Assembly: GCA_965215385.1 (NCBI GenBank)
Contig: OZ244059.1
Location: 248,001 to 312,000, forward strand
Direction of reading: 5' to 3'
Origin: JAPORY01 sp965215385
GTDB lineage: Bacteria; Pseudomonadota; Alphaproteobacteria; Rhodobacterales; Rhodobacteraceae
Length of the DNA stretch: 64,000 bases
Position 1 is the first letter of the stretch; every line of letters begins with the position of its first letter. Below, piece by piece: positions 53,898-63,637 of the stretch. The notes beneath the pieces are model-generated. The model did not search any database, was not told where the DNA came from, and saw only the letters and a list, made by a program, of their open reading frames with translations. The position numbers and the translations under genes are program-made.

Positions 53898-56717
53898 ATG
53901 TTTGATCATTCAGAAACACCAATGATTTCGTTTTGGCTAAATGGCGTTGAGCTTAGCGTCGCCGAAGGCACCTCGATCTGGGCTGCGGCACACAATAATC
54001 AGATTGATATCCCGCATCTCTGCCACCGACCGGCTAAAGGATATCGCCCCGACGGAAACTGCCGAGCCTGTATGGTCGAAGTTGAAGGCGAACGGACGCT
54101 GGTTGCGTCCTGTATTCGCATAGTCGAGGAAGGTATGGTTGTCACTACCGACAGTGATCGGTCGAAAAAAGCTCGGGCGATGATATTCGAGTTATTGATC
54201 GCCGATCAACCGGCAACCGCTCATGACCGCTCTTCAGTTTTCTTGAAAATGGCGAAACAAACCCAGGTGAATAAAAGTCGCTTTCCAAAGAAATCGGCCG
54301 AATTAATCCCGGAACTTGATGCCAGCCATGTCGCCATGAGCGTTAATCTCGACGCTTGCATCAATTGTAACCTGTGTGTCCGTGCGTGTCGGGAAGTACA
54401 AGTGAATGATGTGATCGGGATGGCCAATCGCAATCATCATTCAAAAATCGTTTTCGATCAGGATGATCCCATGGGTCTGTCAACTTGCGTCGCCTGCGGT
54501 GAATGCGTCCAAGCGTGCCCAACCGGGGCGTTGCTGCCCGCTACAATCGTTGCTGCCGATCAAAGTGGTGATACCAAAGATTTTGACAAGGAGGTTAAAA
54601 CGATCTGTCCATATTGCGGCGTGGGTTGCCAAATATCACTGAAAGTCAAGGATAATCGGATCAAATTTGCCGAGGGTATCAACGGCCCAGCCAACGAAAG
54701 TCGATTATGCGTAAAAGGACGATTTGGCTTCGATTATATTCATCATCCGCATCGCTTAACACATCCCTTAATCCGGCGTAACGACGCGCCAGCCAAAGGC
54801 CTAAATGTCGATCCCGCCAACCCGCTGACGCACTTTCGCGAGACAACTTGGGAAGAAGCATTGGATTTTGCCGCCCAAGGATTAGCAGACCTGCGAACAC
54901 AAAACCCCCGGTATGTTGCGGGCTTCGGCTCTGCCAAATGCTCCAATGAAGAAGCCTATTTGTTCCAAAAATTGATCAGGCAGGGATTTGGACATAACAA
55001 CGTCGATCATTGTACCAGACTCTGCCACGCTTCCTCCGTCGCCGCCCTGCTCGAAAATGTCGGCTCGGGCGCGGTTTCGGCAACCTTTAACGAAATCGTA
55101 AACGCCGATGTCGCAATCATAATTGGTTGTAATCCAACCGAAAATCATCCGGTGGCAGCAACCTACTTCAAACAATTTGCGAAACAAGGCGGTAAGCTCA
55201 TCGTCATTGATCCCCGCGGACAAGCACTCAAGTGCCATGCCACCCACATGCTACAGTTTAAACCCGGTACCGACGTCGCCTTGCTGAATGGCATCATGAA
55301 CGTGATCGTTAAAGAAGAACTCTTTAATGAAGAGTTTATCAGTGCCCACACCGAAAACTGGACGGCGATGAAGGAGCATCTGCTGGCCTTTGAGCCAGAA
55401 AAAATGGCGGCAATATGCGACATTGCCGCCGAGGAAATTCGCACGGTTGCCCGAATCTATGCAACGGCCAACGCCGCCATGATTTTCTGGGGTATGGGCA
55501 TCAGTCAGCACATCCACGGTACCGATAACTCCCGTTGCCTGATCAGCCTCGCTTTGATGACCGGTCATATCGGGCGACCCGGAACGGGCCTCCACCCGCT
55601 TAGAGGCCAAAATAATGTTCAGGGAGCTTCTGATGCTGGCCTGATCCCAATGTTTTTACCTGATTATCGCAGCGTCAAGCAATCCGAGCATCGGCAGGCC
55701 TTTACGACAGTCTGGGGTTCACACGACTTTTCAGCCGAGGAAGGATTGACTGTCGTTGAAATTATGGACGCGATCCATGCCGACGACATTCGCGGTATGT
55801 ATATCCTTGGTGAAAACCCGGCGATGTCCGATCCTGATGTGAGCCACGCTCGCGCCGCCCTCAAAAAATTACAACATCTCGTCGTGCAAGACATTTTCCT
55901 AACGGAAACGGCCGAGTATGCCGATGTCGTTCTGCCATCATCTACTTGGTACGAAAAAACCGGAACTGTAACCAATACCAATCGGCAAGTGCAAATGGGC
56001 CGCCCGGTCGTCGCGCCGCCTGGCGACGCTCAGGAAGATTGGTGGATCGAAGTGGAATTGGCAAAGCGCTTAGGGCTCAACTGGGCCTACACCCACCCGT
56101 CGGAAGTCTTCGCCGAAATGACACTCAATATGAAGTCACTGGCGAATATCTCCTGGGAGCGGTTAAAAGAAACGGCTGTCACCTACCCTTCCCTGCACCC
56201 GGAGGATTCCGGACAATCAATCGTATTTACGGATGGTTTTCCACGGCCAGGCGGCCGGGCGCGATTCACGCCTGCACAAACGCTACCACCGGATGAACTG
56301 CCGGATCAGGACTATCCATTCGTTTTAATCACGGGGCGGCAGTTAGAACACTGGCATACTGGATCAATGACTCGACGTTCGGCTGTGCTAGATGCGGTGG
56401 AACCAGAAGCAACCTGCTCATTGCATCCCCGCTCCTTAAAAAATCTCGGCGTCGCCGCCGGTGAATATATCAAGTTAACCACGCGTCGGGGCAATATTAT
56501 CGTGCAGGCTCGAGCCGATCGATCAATCAGCGAACAAAATATATTTCTACCGTTCGCATACGTTGAAGCGGCTGCCAATATTCTCACTAATCCGGCACTC
56601 GATCCCTATGGCAAGATCCCAGAATACAAATTTGCGGCGGTTCGGGCTGAAAAGGTCGACGACCAAAACCAAATGCCCACTACCCGCACCCACAAACAGA
56701 CCCAAGATAAGTTATAA
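53898..56717 (+). CDS. NAD-dependent formate dehydrogenase alpha subunit
   Basis: A 939-residue molybdenum- or tungsten-bisPGD catalytic subunit oxidising formate to CO2. In order: a [2Fe-2S] domain (HLCHRP, CRACMVEVEGER), two ferredoxin-like [4Fe-4S] sites (CINCNLCVRAC and CVACGECVQACP), the CPYCGVGCQI cluster, and the bisPGD domains with the metal-ligand cysteine in HCTRLCHASS and the following histidine/arginine context. It ends in the usual molybdopterin-dinucleotide C-terminal domain (GRQLEHWHTGSMT). No fdsD or fdhD is in the window. With the beta subunit it forms a soluble FDH1-like pair. Confidence 0.93.
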   Translation: MFDHSETPMISFWLNGVELSVAEGTSIWAAAHNNQIDIPHLCHRPAKGYRPDGNCRACMVEVEGERTLVASCIRIVEEGMVVTTDSDRSKKARAMIFELLIADQPATAHDRSSVFLKMAKQTQVNKSRFPKKSAELIPELDASHVAMSVNLDACINCNLCVRACREVQVNDVIGMANRNHHSKIVFDQDDPMGLSTCVACGECVQACPTGALLPATIVAADQSGDTKDFDKEVKTICPYCGVGCQISLKVKDNRIKFAEGINGPANESRLCVKGRFGFDYIHHPHRLTHPLIRRNDAPAKGLNVDPANPLTHFRETTWEEALDFAAQGLADLRTQNPRYVAGFGSAKCSNEEAYLFQKLIRQGFGHNNVDHCTRLCHASSVAALLENVGSGAVSATFNEIVNADVAIIIGCNPTENHPVAATYFKQFAKQGGKLIVIDPRGQALKCHATHMLQFKPGTDVALLNGIMNVIVKEELFNEEFISAHTENWTAMKEHLLAFEPEKMAAICDIAAEEIRTVARIYATANAAMIFWGMGISQHIHGTDNSRCLISLALMTGHIGRPGTGLHPLRGQNNVQGASDAGLIPMFLPDYRSVKQSEHRQAFTTVWGSHDFSAEEGLTVVEIMDAIHADDIRGMYILGENPAMSDPDVSHARAALKKLQHLVVQDIFLTETAEYADVVLPSSTWYEKTGTVTNTNRQVQMGRPVVAPPGDAQEDWWIEVELAKRLGLNWAYTHPSEVFAEMTLNMKSLANISWERLKETAVTYPSLHPEDSGQSIVFTDGFPRPGGRARFTPAQTLPPDELPDQDYPFVLITGRQLEHWHTGSMTRRSAVLDAVEPEATCSLHPRSLKNLGVAAGEYIKLTTRRGNIIVQARADRSISEQNIFLPFAYVEAAANILTNPALDPYGKIPEYKFAAVRAEKVDDQNQMPTTRTHKQTQDKL

Positions 56718-56835
56718 ATCTGAGCAAAAGACAACTAGGATTGCCACTCACCAGGGCCATGGTGCCACTCGCTCTGATACAGACAGCCTACACTGCCCGC
56801 CGCGTATCAAAATAACCGATCTTTGCTGCCGGAAG

Positions 56836-59800
56836 CTACAGCCTAGCAAGATCCCGTACAATCGCAACCGCGCCCTTGACTCGCTCACTCTCTTTGGACC
56901 ATTGCGCATTGACGACGAGTTTCTCATCGCGAACCGTCGCCCGACCGCGCTGGTCGTGCAGGTATGTTGCCATTTTCTCAGCCGACGGATGATACCCCTT
57001 TTGGAACTGAATAGTTGCACCATCTTGACCCCCAGAGAGCTTGCAAATTCCTGCTTTCCGACAAAGCAATTTTAGATGAATAACCAGTAATAAAAAATTG
57101 ATCTCACGCGGTAGTTTGCCGAATCGATCAATCAATTCCGCCGCGAAGCCTTCGAGATCAGCTTTATCCTTCAACCGACTCAATCGGCGATACAAACCCA
57201 TCCGGACATCGAGATCGGGGATATAGGAAGCAGGAATCAGCACGGGTACTCCAAGTTTGATTTGCGGTGTCCATTCATCGTCTTGATCGCCACGACCGGC
57301 TGCATCTTCTCGGATCTCCTTAATCGCCTTGGACAGCATCTCCTGATATAGCTCATAGCCCACCTCACGAATTTGACCGGTTTGCTCATCACCGAGTAGA
57401 TTGCCCGCACCCCGTATCTCCAAATCACGTGAAGCTAGTGCAAAACCTGCCCCCAATGTGTCAATACTTCCCAATACCTTTAATCGCTTCTGAGCGTCCT
57501 CCGTCAGGTTCGCTTTCGGTTTCGTGGTCAAATAGGCATAAGCCCGCAATTTCGAGCGGCCAACGCGACCACGAATTTGATACAGTTGCGCTAATCCAAA
57601 CTTCTCGGCTCCATAGATCACAATAGTATTGGCCGACGGAATATCTAATCCCGACTCAATGATACTCGTTGACAATAGTATATTGTAGCGACCATCATAA
57701 AAGGCCATCATCCGGTTGTCCAAGTCGGCTGTCTTCATTTGACCATGCGCGACGACATAGGAAACCTCAGGGACGTCGTTGTGTAGGAACCGCTCAATGG
57801 CGGAAAGATCACTTATTCTAGGAACAACAAAGAAACTCTGCCCGCCCCGATATCGCTCTCGCAAGAGTGCTTCGCGGATGGTTAGAGGATCAAACGGGCT
57901 TACATACGTTCGGATCGCAAGGCGGTCAATCGGCGGGGTGCCAATCACCGAAAGATCGCGCAAGCCGCTTAGACCAAGTTGTAGAGTGCGCGGGATCGGG
58001 GTCGCTGTCAGGGTTAACACGTGAATTTCGGTCTGTAGTTGCTTAAGACGTTCTTTGTGCACCACCCCGAAATGCTGCTCCTCATCAATAACTAAAAGAC
58101 CAAGACGCTTGAATTTGACCGATTTTGAGATGATCGCATGCGTGCCGATCACAATATCAACGGTCCCATCCGCGAGGCCGGTACGGGTTACTCGTGCGGT
58201 TTGTGCCGGAACAAATCGCGACAATTGCCTGACATTGAGAGAAAAATCCGCGAATCGTTCGCTAAAGCTAACAAAGTGCTGCCGTGAGAGTAGTGTTGTG
58301 GGCGTGATCACCGCAACTTGCAAACCCGACATAGCGGCAACGAACGCCGCCCGCATCGCGACCTCGGTTTTGCCGTAACCAACATCACCACAAATCAAAC
58401 GATCCATTGGCGTACCGCGTGCGAGGTCGTTTAATACATCGTCAATCGCCTGTCGCTGATCCTCTGTTTCCTGATAAGGAAAACGGGCGAGAAACTCTTC
58501 CCACAGATGATGTTCAACCAACGCCTTTGGTGCCGGCCGTAGCTCTCGTATGGCGGCAACGCGAATGAGATTGTGGGCAATCGCGCGAATCCTGTCCTTC
58601 AGACGGGCCTTTCGTGCCTGCCAGCCCGCCCCACCAAGCCGATCCAAGGATGACTCAGAGCCGCCGAAGCGCGTCAACAATTCTATGTTCTCTACAGGTA
58701 GATACAACTTTGCTTCGTTAGCATAAGCAATTGCAAGGCAATCGTGCGCAGCCCCTGATACTTGCACAATTTCTAATCCGAGATATCGACCGATTCCGTG
58801 GTCAATGTGCACGACGAGATCTCCAGAGTGCAGCGATTGCACTTCATCAATAAAGTTTTCGGCTCGACGATTTTTTCTCGGTTGCCGAATGAGCCTCTCA
58901 CCAAGAATATCCTGCTCGCTGATGACTGTCAGATCATTGGCCTTAAATCCGTGTTCAAGTGGCCAAACCGTCAAATGCAATCCATCCGTAGCCAACTCCG
59001 TTGCGTTGGCGATCACTCGCGCTTGGGTCACTCCCTCGTCCGCTAGCAAACCAGCGAGTCGCTCGCACGCACCCTCAGAGTAGCTCGCAATTATAATCGG
59101 ATTACCGATCTGTTGTTCCTCAATAAATTCGACTAAAAGCCGAAATAAATTGGTTTTTTTGAGCTTTCGTTCATTCGAAAACTCACGACCAATTCGTCCC
59201 CCCGCATCAATGACATTTGGACCCGTCGGGCTCGGCGTGGACACAAAGCGCAAGAGGCGACGATCAATCGTCAGGTTCTCCCAAGTGGGACTATCAAGAT
59301 ACAGTAATCTGGGATCAATTGCTCGGTATGAAGGATTTGACTCCTCATGTTCCTCAAAAGTCTGTTGCCGACTTTCGTATTGCGAAATAATAGTATTCCA
59401 ACGATTCTGCCGCTCGAAATCAGACCCTTCATCAACGGTAATGGTCGCATCAGGCAAATAGTCAAAAATTGTCGCTAGATGTTCGTGAAAAAACGGCAAC
59501 CAATGTTCCATGCCATGATACTTGCATCTTGCGCTTACCGAGTCATAGAGCGGATCTGCCGAAATCAGTCCCCCGAACGCGCTGCGATATCGACTCCGGA
59601 AGCGCTCAATTGACGCAGGGTCAAACGGTACTTCGGTAGCCGGCACAATTTGCAGTGCGTCAAGTTTTTCGATTGTCCTCTGATCAACAGGGGCAAACCG
59701 TCGAAGACTTTCAAGTACATCACCAAAAAAATCCAACCGAACCGGCCCCGAATCTCCCGGAGGATAGATATCGATAATACCGCCGCGCACGGCGAAATCT

Positions 59801-60300
59801 CCCGGTTCAATAACTGTGGCGACTGGCGAGAATCCCGAAGTGACTAAGAATTCCTTGAGATCCTCGACGTCGATTGCATGGCCAACCCGAAGTGGAAATA
59901 TAGCCTCCCGCACAATTTCTCGCGGTGGTACCCGCTGTGTCACGGCATTAAGAGTGGCAATTACCACAAAAATTGCATCCTGATTTTCCCGACAGAGCGT
60001 CGCCAGAGTAGCCATGCGATGCGCGGAGATCCGCGGATTGGGCGATATTTTGTCGTAGGGCAAACAATCCCAAGCCGGGAAGGTGATAATCGGGACGTTG
60101 GGATCGAAAAATGTGAGAGCGTCGGCCATTTCTTCAAGCCGAGTGTCATCTCTCGCGATGTGAAGCACGGGCTTATTGACCTTTGCCAACTCCTTAAGAA
60201 CCAGCCGAGCATCAAATCCGCTCGGGGCGCCGCCGACAATCAAATGGTGAGGCGGCGCCATTTGCATCGGTTCGGCCGGCAACAGGCTTATGGAATTCAC
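56836..60300 (-). CDS. mfd: Transcription-repair coupling factor
   Basis: DNA translocase that removes stalled RNA polymerase and recruits UvrA. From GTG 60300 it is 1154 residues. Order: UvrB-homology domains at the N-terminus (RGGIIDIYPPG), the RNA-polymerase-interacting domain (LVVHIDHGIGRYLGLE), helicase with Walker A GDVGYGKTEVA, DEEQ box, TATPIPRTL and QIRGRVGRS, then the TRCF C-terminus. A GTG start with AGGGA about 10 bases upstream fits best; an open frame runs on to 60369. The 118 bases between it and the formate dehydrogenase operon converge without a clear terminator. Confidence 0.96.
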   Translation of the reverse strand: MNSISLLPAEPMQMAPPHHLIVGGAPSGFDARLVLKELAKVNKPVLHIARDDTRLEEMADALTFFDPNVPIITFPAWDCLPYDKISPNPRISAHRMATLATLCRENQDAIFVVIATLNAVTQRVPPREIVREAIFPLRVGHAIDVEDLKEFLVTSGFSPVATVIEPGDFAVRGGIIDIYPPGDSGPVRLDFFGDVLESLRRFAPVDQRTIEKLDALQIVPATEVPFDPASIERFRSRYRSAFGGLISADPLYDSVSARCKYHGMEHWLPFFHEHLATIFDYLPDATITVDEGSDFERQNRWNTIISQYESRQQTFEEHEESNPSYRAIDPRLLYLDSPTWENLTIDRRLLRFVSTPSPTGPNVIDAGGRIGREFSNERKLKKTNLFRLLVEFIEEQQIGNPIIIASYSEGACERLAGLLADEGVTQARVIANATELATDGLHLTVWPLEHGFKANDLTVISEQDILGERLIRQPRKNRRAENFIDEVQSLHSGDLVVHIDHGIGRYLGLEIVQVSGAAHDCLAIAYANEAKLYLPVENIELLTRFGGSESSLDRLGGAGWQARKARLKDRIRAIAHNLIRVAAIRELRPAPKALVEHHLWEEFLARFPYQETEDQRQAIDDVLNDLARGTPMDRLICGDVGYGKTEVAMRAAFVAAMSGLQVAVITPTTLLSRQHFVSFSERFADFSLNVRQLSRFVPAQTARVTRTGLADGTVDIVIGTHAIISKSVKFKRLGLLVIDEEQHFGVVHKERLKQLQTEIHVLTLTATPIPRTLQLGLSGLRDLSVIGTPPIDRLAIRTYVSPFDPLTIREALLRERYRGGQSFFVVPRISDLSAIERFLHNDVPEVSYVVAHGQMKTADLDNRMMAFYDGRYNILLSTSIIESGLDIPSANTIVIYGAEKFGLAQLYQIRGRVGRSKLRAYAYLTTKPKANLTEDAQKRLKVLGSIDTLGAGFALASRDLEIRGAGNLLGDEQTGQIREVGYELYQEMLSKAIKEIREDAAGRGDQDDEWTPQIKLGVPVLIPASYIPDLDVRMGLYRRLSRLKDKADLEGFAAELIDRFGKLPREINFLLLVIHLKLLCRKAGICKLSGGQDGATIQFQKGYHPSAEKMATYLHDQRGRATVRDEKLVVNAQWSKESERVKGAVAIVRDLARL

Positions 60301-60305
60301 TCGAA

Positions 60306-60812
60306 TTAAATCCCTTGGAATGACGATGTAGTGGGGGTCCAATAGGCAATGAAACCAAAGGTCAAGCAACCGATAAGAATGACCATTAGACGATGTCGCT
60401 CCAAAGTATCGAGCAAGGCATCACCTTTTTGCGAACGGTTCTGCACCCTATAGGCGGTATAGAGTGAGACGCCGCCAACCCCCATAATGGGAACAAGCCA
60501 TACGAATAGGGCTTGAGCAAATTCGATCTGATAAATCCACCCGAAAACAAAAATGATTGATCCAATGAAACTGAAAGCGGCAACCTTCCAAAGGTTGAAA
60601 GCAAGCAGTTTCTTAGCCCGCATTTCCGCCAAAACTTCGACCGACAAACGGGCCGATTCCTCAAAGTTTCGCGCTTGCAGAATTAATTCATTCGATATGC
60701 TAAAGGGATAACGGGCAACGACAAACCAAGTGACACCCAAAGTTAACCAAAACCAAACACTTGCGAATGACTTACCATCAATGAAGATCAGCAGTTCTCG
60801 AACCCAGTGCAA
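60306..60812 (-). CDS. Small membrane protein, hypothetical (SufBCD-associated-like)
   Basis: A 168-residue protein with about four hydrophobic helices (around residues 15-33, 70-90, 95-115 and 140-160). The frame stays open upstream across hemB, but that part mirrors hemB and is not real; TTG 60812, with GGGA nearby, gives a sensible N-terminus (HWVRELLIFIDGKSFASVWFW). The layout recalls a roseobacter family annotated as 'component of SufBCD complex' (FxSVWFW start, ELAQA-like middle), a label without strong experimental basis. It stops 6 bases before mfd, so the two are probably co-transcribed. Confidence 0.6.
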   Translation of the reverse strand: MHWVRELLIFIDGKSFASVWFWLTLGVTWFVVARYPFSISNELILQARNFEESARLSVEVLAEMRAKKLLAFNLWKVAAFSFIGSIIFVFGWIYQIEFAQALFVWLVPIMGVGGVSLYTAYRVQNRSQKGDALLDTLERHRLMVILIGCLTFGFIAYWTPTTSSFQGI

Positions 60813-60885
60813 ATTATTCCCACTTTCTCGTTTGTGTTGGCGGTAACATAGGCGCGGCCCCTGCCCTTGCGAAAATTCGATTTTT

Positions 60886-61920
60886 ATGGCACTAAATGAC
60901 TCAATATTCAAGGAGAATACTGTGGCTCCCACTATCGCGCCGTTCCCCAAAATGCGCTTTCGTCGAACGCGAAAGTCGGCAGCAATGCGGCGACTTGTGC
61001 GCGAACATATGCTCTGTCCCAGCGATCTGATTTGGCCGCTATTTGTATGTGATGGAGAAGATAAAGTCGAACCGATACCCTCCTTGCCGGGGGTTTTTCG
61101 TCGTTCAGTTGACAAGGTTGTTGACACTGCCAGAGAAGCCGAGGAACTTGGTTTGGCAGCAATATGCCTGTTTCCCAATACCGATGCTCGGCTAAAAACG
61201 AAAGATTGCGCCGAGGCTTGGAACCCCGCAAACCTATCTAATCGCGCAACGCGTGCAATCAAGGCAGCAGTCCCTGATATTGCTGTGATGACTGACGTCG
61301 CCCTTGATCCGTATAATGTTGACGGGCACGACGGTTTTGTACGCGATGGGATTATCGTCAATGATGCGACTGTTGAAGCACTGGTTAAACAGGCACTCAG
61401 TCAAGCAGACGCTGGTGCCGATATTATCGGACCGTCCGATATGATGGATGGAAGAATCGGATGCATTCGAGACGGTTTGGAGGCAAATGGTCACGAAAAT
61501 GTTGCTATAATGTCCTATTCCGCAAAATATGCCAGTGGCCTTTACGGACCGTTTCGCGATGCCGTGGGTGCGTCTGGTCATCTCAAGGGCGATAAATCAA
61601 CGTATCAAGCTGATCCCGCCAATGCTAAGGAAGCCATGCGCCTCATTGCGCGTGACCTATCCGAGGGAGCAGATATGATCATGGTCAAGCCTGGCCTTCC
61701 CTATCTTGATATTTGCTTACAAGCGAAGCAAACTTTTGGTGCCCCCACTTTTGCCTATCAAGTATCTGGCGAATATGCGATGATTAGTGCTGCGGCGCAG
61801 AAGGATTGGATTGATGGTCAAAAGGTAATGCTTGAGAGTTTGATAGCATTCAAACGTGCGGGCTGTGATGGTATTTTGACTTACTTTGCGCCAGAGGCGG
61901 CAAAAATATTGAACACTTAA
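60886..61920 (+). CDS. hemB: Delta-aminolevulinic acid dehydratase (porphobilinogen synthase)
   Basis: Condenses two aminolevulinates to porphobilinogen for heme and corrinoid synthesis. The 344-residue protein has RRTRKSAAMRRLVRE at the start, the metal region TDVALDPYNVDGHDG, SAKYASGLYGPFR with the first lysine, and MVKPGLPYLD with the Schiff-base lysine. The metal loop has Asp and Ala where zinc enzymes have three cysteines, so it is of the magnesium-dependent type. It diverges from the small membrane protein gene. Confidence 0.97.
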   Translation: MALNDSIFKENTVAPTIAPFPKMRFRRTRKSAAMRRLVREHMLCPSDLIWPLFVCDGEDKVEPIPSLPGVFRRSVDKVVDTAREAEELGLAAICLFPNTDARLKTKDCAEAWNPANLSNRATRAIKAAVPDIAVMTDVALDPYNVDGHDGFVRDGIIVNDATVEALVKQALSQADAGADIIGPSDMMDGRIGCIRDGLEANGHENVAIMSYSAKYASGLYGPFRDAVGASGHLKGDKSTYQADPANAKEAMRLIARDLSEGADMIMVKPGLPYLDICLQAKQTFGAPTFAYQVSGEYAMISAAAQKDWIDGQKVMLESLIAFKRAGCDGILTYFAPEAAKILNT

Positions 61921-62065
61921 GGTTTATTCGTTCGCCCGCGGTCTCGCGCAACCAAGTGGAGTAGTGGGGCAATCTCCTCGCCAAGCACCCGGCGGCTGTG
62001 GTAGGCGGATTAAGCGTTTAAGTGTTTGAAGAGTGCGAACCGGAATCAAATTTACAGGCCAGTTT

Positions 62066-62632
62066 ATGACAAGCAGTAGGATATCAAGACGACGCTTCGT
62101 AATTGCAACCCTCGCGAGCGGGAGTTGCTTAACCGCATGCAGCGATAGTCTTGGCACAACGGAAGGTGCCAAAATCGATGCGAGAGTTGATGTCACGCTT
62201 GCGGAAATGTTTCGACAGTATCCAAGTTTGCGCGACTTGGCCGGGCAGGCCGCCGGTCTCCTAGTGATGCCGTTGGTCACCGAAGCCGGCATCATTTTTG
62301 GCAGTTCCTACGGTCGAGGAGCCTTGCGTGTCGACAATGCGACCGTCGAATTTTATTCGGTCGCAAGTGGTTCTGGCGGATTACAGCTTGGGGCGCAGCA
62401 ATACTCCCATGTTTTGTTTTTTATGACCGATACGGCCTTGAATGATTTTCGAAATTCATCCGGCTGGGTCGTGGGCGCGGATGCGGAGTACGCATTGTTT
62501 GTTGAGGGTGCGTCCATACAAAGCGATACGACAACTTCTACCTCTTCGGTAATCGCTGTGGTCTTTGGTCAAGCAGGATTGCGGGTTGGCGCGACAATCT
62601 CGGGCACAAAATATACCCCGCTCATTTTCTGA
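62066..62632 (+). CDS. SYLF-domain (YSC84-type) lipoprotein
   Basis: A 188-residue exported protein. The N-terminus has a twin-arginine motif (SRRRFVIATLA) and a lipobox LTAC, so it should be lipidated at the cysteine. The rest is a SYLF/YSC84 domain: GLLVMPLVTEAGIIFGSSYGRGALRV, YSVASGSGGLQLGAQQYSHVLFFMT and VFGQAGLRVGATISGTKYTPL. Such domains bind phosphoinositides in eukaryotes; bacterial roles are unsettled. ATG 62066 keeps the signal near the start. It converges with the dehydrogenase gene. Confidence 0.88.
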   Translation: MTSSRISRRRFVIATLASGSCLTACSDSLGTTEGAKIDARVDVTLAEMFRQYPSLRDLAGQAAGLLVMPLVTEAGIIFGSSYGRGALRVDNATVEFYSVASGSGGLQLGAQQYSHVLFFMTDTALNDFRNSSGWVVGADAEYALFVEGASIQSDTTTSTSSVIAVVFGQAGLRVGATISGTKYTPLIF

Positions 62633-62666
62633 AAATTTCTTACCTAGCGCCGTTGACTTCAATGAT

Positions 62667-63542
62667 CTAATTGTCGGCGTCATAAAGCCTTTGAATTAAG
62701 CTCGAAGTATCCCAGCGGCCACCACCCATTTTCTGTACATCTTTGTAGAATTGATCGACCAATGCGGTGATCGGTAAACTCGCACCGATTTCGTCAGCAG
62801 TCGCAAGGCAGATACCCAAGTCTTTACGCATCCAATCGACGGCAAAGCCATGTTCGAAAAATCTATCCAGCATCGTTTCGTACCGATTTGACATTTGCCA
62901 ACTACCAGCAGCGCCCCCAGCGATAACGTCAATCACCGCCCGCGTGTCTAGACCTGCTTTTTCCCCAAAGTGTAACGCCTCGCTCAATCCCTGCAATAAG
63001 CCAGCAATGCATATTTGATTAACCATCTTGGCCATTTGCCCAGAGCCACTCTCACCGAGACGGATACATTTCTTGGAAAAAACTGAAATCAGCGGTTCTG
63101 CGCGGGCAAAGGCTTCTTGTTCGCCGCCGCACATAACGACTAATTGTCCACTTTCAGCACCCGCCTGCCCACCCGATACGGGTGCGTCGATAAAGGCGAC
63201 TTGACCTTTTGCAGCTTCTGCATGGAGTTCCTTTGTTACGCGAGCAGAAACCGTGGTATGGTCGACAAGAACGGTATTTGCTTTCATACCAGCGATGGCA
63301 CCGTTTTCACCCAGACAGATTTGCCTGAGGTCTTGATCATTTCCGACGCAAGCCATAACAAATTCCGCCGCAGATGCCGCCTCTCTGGGTGTATTCGCAG
63401 CCTGCCCAGCATGTTCAGCGAGCCATCGCTCTGCCTTGACCTTCGTTCGGTTGTAAACAATAATTTCATGGCCGGCTCGCTGGAGATGTCCTGCCATTGG
63501 GTAGCCCATTACACCTAAACCTAAGAAGGCAATCTTCGTCAT
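62667..63542 (-). CDS. 3-hydroxyisobutyrate dehydrogenase-like reductase
   Basis: A 291-residue beta-hydroxyacid dehydrogenase. Visible motifs are the Rossmann loop GLGVMGYPMAGHL, the substrate motif FIDAPVSGGQAGAESGQL, and the catalytic lysine in GSGQMAKMVNQI, with DLGICLATADEIG late in the chain. Members reduce or oxidise 3-hydroxyisobutyrate, tartronate semialdehyde, or 2-(hydroxymethyl)glutarate; sequence alone does not decide. The last is the step after enamidase in E. barkeri, which makes this gene worth testing, though it is 33 kb from the pathway genes. Confidence 0.88.
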   Translation of the reverse strand: MTKIAFLGLGVMGYPMAGHLQRAGHEIIVYNRTKVKAERWLAEHAGQAANTPREAASAAEFVMACVGNDQDLRQICLGENGAIAGMKANTVLVDHTTVSARVTKELHAEAAKGQVAFIDAPVSGGQAGAESGQLVVMCGGEQEAFARAEPLISVFSKKCIRLGESGSGQMAKMVNQICIAGLLQGLSEALHFGEKAGLDTRAVIDVIAGGAAGSWQMSNRYETMLDRFFEHGFAVDWMRKDLGICLATADEIGASLPITALVDQFYKDVQKMGGGRWDTSSLIQRLYDADN

Positions 63543-63637
63543 TATTTCTTCCTTATGATTTCTGCGAGATCATTCATGCCGTGTTTCATTGATTTGCACC
63601 GCATTCCAGTACCCTTTTGTCGAAAGGCACGGCCTTG

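Noticed and set aside
60813..61361. Upstream half of a long minus-strand frame ending in the small membrane protein
   Set aside because: It lies antisense to hemB over its conserved region and has an unlike composition; the membrane protein is better started at 60812.
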